A stretch of 8,026 nucleotides of DNA from Tannerella sp. Its GTDB lineage: Bacteria; Bacteroidota; Bacteroidia; Bacteroidales; Tannerellaceae. The stretch spans positions 1 through 8,026 of the forward strand of contig JAITDQ010000175.1 in NCBI GenBank assembly GCA_031282485.1, written 5' to 3'. The notes beneath the pieces are model-generated. The model saw only the letters and a list, made by a program, of their open reading frames with translations. It made no database searches and had not been told where the DNA came from. This document shows, piece by piece, positions 6,516 through 8,026 of this stretch (positions are counted from its first letter, which is position 1; each line of letters opens with the position of its first letter). A program made the translations under genes and the position numbers.

Positions 6516-6546
6516 CAAAAGTATACATTATTACAATAAAAAGCAA
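6516..6546 (-). promoter_or_regulatory. Promoter for the DUF4827-glmM-methyltransferase operon
   Basis: On the - strand, TTG at 6546-6544, then 20 bp, then TACTTTTG at 6523-6516. Both boxes and the spacing match the Bacteroidetes consensus. Transcription would begin near 6509-6512, giving a leader of about 25 nt before the ATG at 6486. The -33 box lies just beyond the stop codon of the upstream phosphoesterase gene, so the operon may be read from this promoter as well as by read-through. Confidence 0.6.
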
Positions 6547-6551
6547 CCTGT

Positions 6552-7589
6552 TCAGGATTTTTCAAAATTATTAGGATTAAACTGCATTAATCCGTCTTCA
6601 AAAACTTTCACGGCATCTTCCGTTTTTCCGTAAAATTCGCCTCCGGATGCGTTTTTGTGGCCGCCTCCGTTAAAGTATGCAGCGGCAAACTGATTACAGG
6701 GAAAATCGCCTGTCGAGCGCAGGGACAGTTTTATCAGGTTTGTTTCTTCCCGGATAAACGCGGAAAAACAGATTCCGTCAATACTCAACGGCAAATTGAC
6801 AAACCCTTCCGTATCGCCGCTCTTATATTTGAAGCGGTTCAACTCCTCCTGACTGAGCACAAACATGGCGGCTTTTTTCTCAGGATATATCTTCATCTTT
6901 TCATAAAGGACATAACCCATCAGGCGCAAACGGGATTCCGAATACACTTGGTTCACTTTCCGGTATATTTCATTTACGTCGATGCCTTTTTTGATTAGTT
7001 CGCTGATAATAATATAGATGCCTTCATTATTGGAACTGTAGCTGAACGAACCCGTATCCGTCATCATGCCGGTATAAATACATTCGGCAGCGTCTTTTTC
7101 TATCGTATCATTGTCCCCCAGTGCGCAAATAATGCGAAATATAAGTTCGCTCGTAGAACTCATTTCCGGATAAGAAAGGACAATCTTGCAAAAATCTTCC
7201 GGATCGGGATGATGATCAATCATCACCATTCTTGCATCCGAGGCGATAACCGCGGAAGCCATTTTCCCGACTCGCTTTATCGCATTGAAATCAAGACAAA
7301 AGAGGACGTCCGCATCTTTGATAAGCTGCGTCGCGAAATCGGAGTATTGCTCATAGATCACAATATCCCGCGCTCCGGGCATCCACTTCAGAAATGCGGG
7401 AAAGTTGTTCGGCACGATTACCTTGATCGATTTTTTATCATACGACAAAAGATAATGATACAACCCCAAAGATGAGCCGATCGCATCGCCGTCGGGCATC
7501 TCATGCGTAACGATTACAAACTTATCCCCTTTTTCAATATATGTTTTAAGTTTATGTATTTTGTCGCCGTCAATTATTTTACTAAGCAT
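6552..7589 (-). CDS. nrnA: DHH/DHHA1 phosphoesterase, NrnA-like (oligoribonuclease / pAp phosphatase)
   Basis: A cytoplasmic, metal-dependent (usually Mn2+) enzyme that would degrade very short RNAs to mononucleotides and dephosphorylate 3'-phosphoadenosine 5'-phosphate. From the ATG at 7589 it has 345 aa, the usual NrnA size. The DHH domain shows THEMPDGDAIGS (Asp33, Asp35), LDFN with Asp100, IDHHPDP (Asp125-His126-His127) and MTDTGSFSYS with Asp178. The DHHA1 domain ends in FNGGGHKNASGGEF, with the substrate-binding GGGH at 308-311. All expected metal ligands are present, so it should be active. The frame stays open to an ATG at 7793, but those 68 codons lie inside the divergent AlaX-like gene and the promoter region and resemble nothing in the family. 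The gene is upstream of, and on the same strand as, the DUF4827-glmM operon with a 65-bp gap. pAp phosphatase versus nanoRNase as its main role is not readable. Confidence 0.92.
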   Translation of the reverse strand: MLSKIIDGDKIHKLKTYIEKGDKFVIVTHEMPDGDAIGSSLGLYHYLLSYDKKSIKVIVPNNFPAFLKWMPGARDIVIYEQYSDFATQLIKDADVLFCLDFNAIKRVGKMASAVIASDARMVMIDHHPDPEDFCKIVLSYPEMSSTSELIFRIICALGDNDTIEKDAAECIYTGMMTDTGSFSYSSNNEGIYIIISELIKKGIDVNEIYRKVNQVYSESRLRLMGYVLYEKMKIYPEKKAAMFVLSQEELNRFKYKSGDTEGFVNLPLSIDGICFSAFIREETNLIKLSLRSTGDFPCNQFAAAYFNGGGHKNASGGEFYGKTEDAVKVFEDGLMQFNPNNFEKS

Positions 7590-7610
7590 ATTTTTTATAT
7601 TAAGGCGCAG

Positions 7611-7618
7611 CAAAGATA
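7611..7618 (-). promoter_or_regulatory. -7 promoter element for the NrnA-like gene
   Basis: On the - strand this is TATCTTTG, an exact TAnnTTTG match, 21 bp upstream of the ATG at 7589, predicting a leader of about 15 nt. The nearest upstream TTG on this strand (7645-7643) is 24 bp away, longer than the usual 19-21, so the -33 box is weak or absent. Confidence 0.5.
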
Positions 7619-7619
7619 A

Positions 7620-7641
7620 TGCAAATATTCGTATATTTGCA
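7620..7641. promoter_or_regulatory. 22-bp palindrome between divergent genes, possible operator
   Basis: TGCAAATAT at 7620-7628 is the exact reverse complement of ATATTTGCA at 7633-7641, with TCGT between. It lies centrally in the 76-bp gap between the NrnA-like and AlaX-like genes, contains the rightward -7 box and begins just upstream of the leftward -7 box. A dimeric regulator bound here would cover both promoters. Part of the symmetry may simply come from the -7 consensus, which likes ATTTGCA. Confidence 0.4.
7632..7639 (+). promoter_or_regulatory. -7 promoter element for the AlaX-like gene
   Basis: TATATTTG, an exact TAnnTTTG match, followed by an A/T-rich leader of about 20 nt to the ATG at 7666. 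No TTG is found near 7610, so the -33 box is missing. It lies within the right arm of the 22-bp palindrome. Confidence 0.45.
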
Positions 7642-7665
7642 GCAAAAATATAACAATTATAAATT

Positions 7666-8026
7666 ATGACGGAAAAACCGGCATTAAATCCGCATAACAA
7701 GGCGGAATATCCACCCATGCACACGGCGGAACATATCCTTAACCGGACAATGGTTCGCATGTTCGGCTGTCCGCGGTCGAGAAACGCGCACATCGAACGT
7801 AAAAAGTCAAAATGCGACTATTTTCTCGATTGTGCGCCGTCCGATGAACAGATAGCGGAAATCGAACGCTGCGTGAACGAGGTGATAGACCTCCGCCTGC
7901 CCGTATACTGCGAATTTATGTCGCGCGAAGAAGCCGGCAAATATGTAGACCTGAGCAAGTTGCCGGAAAATGTGTCCGACACCCTGCGCATCGTCCGCGT
8001 AGGCGATTACGATGCCTGCGCCTGCA
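7666..8026 (+). CDS. AlaX-like alanyl-tRNA editing protein, 3' end outside the window
   Basis: The frame opens with ATG at 7666 and runs to the window edge (120 full codons, no stop). It starts MTEKPALNPHNKAEYPPMHT. The zinc-binding HxxxH of the Thr/AlaRS second additional domain is present as HTAEH (His19, His23), followed by ILNRTMVRMFGC and RNAHIERKKSKCDYFLD, where the family has its strand core. The visible end, RVGDYDACAC, is where the second zinc motif (CxxxH) begins, so Cys120 should be a ligand and its His partner should lie about four residues past the edge. Such free-standing editing domains hydrolyse Ser-tRNA(Ala) or Gly-tRNA(Ala) in trans, which guards against mistranslation. No aminoacylation domain precedes it, so it is not AlaRS itself. 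The gene is divergent from the NrnA-like gene and has an A/T-rich leader without a Shine-Dalgarno sequence, as usual in this phylum. Confidence 0.85.
   Translation, partial: MTEKPALNPHNKAEYPPMHTAEHILNRTMVRMFGCPRSRNAHIERKKSKCDYFLDCAPSDEQIAEIERCVNEVIDLRLPVYCEFMSREEAGKYVDLSKLPENVSDTLRIVRVGDYDACAC

Noticed and set aside
6547..6556. CCTGTTCAGG palindrome at the stop of the NrnA-like gene as a terminator
   Set aside because: A hairpin would have only 3 bp around a 4-nt loop; too weak despite the U-rich sequence that follows.
7590..7793. In-frame extension of the NrnA-like protein to an ATG at 7793
   Set aside because: The extra 68 codons cross the promoter region and run antisense through the AlaX-like gene; the family N-terminus is reached at 7589.
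1..8026. Search for a new defence, mobile, phage or RNA-based system
   Set aside because: No transposase, integrase, toxin pair, repeat array, tRNA or structured non-coding RNA could be supported; gene content and order look like core chromosome.

Overview
The window comes from a member of the phylum Bacteroidetes, most likely the order Bacteroidales; I cannot resolve the family. Three things support this. Several products belong to families I know mainly from this phylum (DUF4294, DUF4827, the FAA1-like acyl-CoA ligase with a TSGTTADPKG loop, and the GlmM variant with DPDVDR). The intergenic gaps carry the phylum's -33/-7 promoter type (TTG, about 19-20 bp, TAnnTTTG). Shine-Dalgarno sequences are almost absent.

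Layout from left to right. (1) Positions 1-447, + strand: the 3' part of an unrecognised gene. (2) 466-2364, - strand: a long-chain acyl-CoA synthetase that converges on the first gene, with both stop codons inside one 9-bp inverted repeat. (3) 2365-2585: a divergent promoter region with a well-formed promoter for the rightward genes and a strong 11-bp hairpin in their leader. (4) 2586-3251 and 3256-3942, + strand: an exported cyclophilin-type peptidyl-prolyl isomerase and a secreted DUF4294 protein, 4 bp apart and probably one operon. (5) 6486 down to 3919, - strand: a DUF4827 lipoprotein, phosphoglucosamine mutase GlmM and a short TrmH/SpoU-type RNA 2'-O-methyltransferase, separated by 2 and 16 bp, with their own promoter; the methyltransferase tail overlaps the DUF4294 tail by 24 bp. 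(6) 7589-6552, - strand: an NrnA-like DHH/DHHA1 phosphoesterase. (7) 7590-7665: a 76-bp divergent promoter region with a 22-bp palindrome. (8) 7666 to the window end, + strand: the N-terminal part of an AlaX-like tRNA-editing protein.

The genes are mainly housekeeping: fatty-acid activation, envelope protein folding, amino-sugar supply for peptidoglycan and LPS, RNA modification, turnover of very short RNAs and pAp, and clearance of mischarged tRNA. Two envelope proteins of unknown role sit inside these operons: DUF4294 behind a periplasmic isomerase, and DUF4827 ahead of glmM. The DUF4827 protein has a C-terminal half that reads like a diverged FKBP domain.

I found no mobile element, CRISPR array, RNA gene, phage gene or defence system, and nothing I would call a new biological system. 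The points worth a second look are small regulatory structures and the two unknown envelope proteins.
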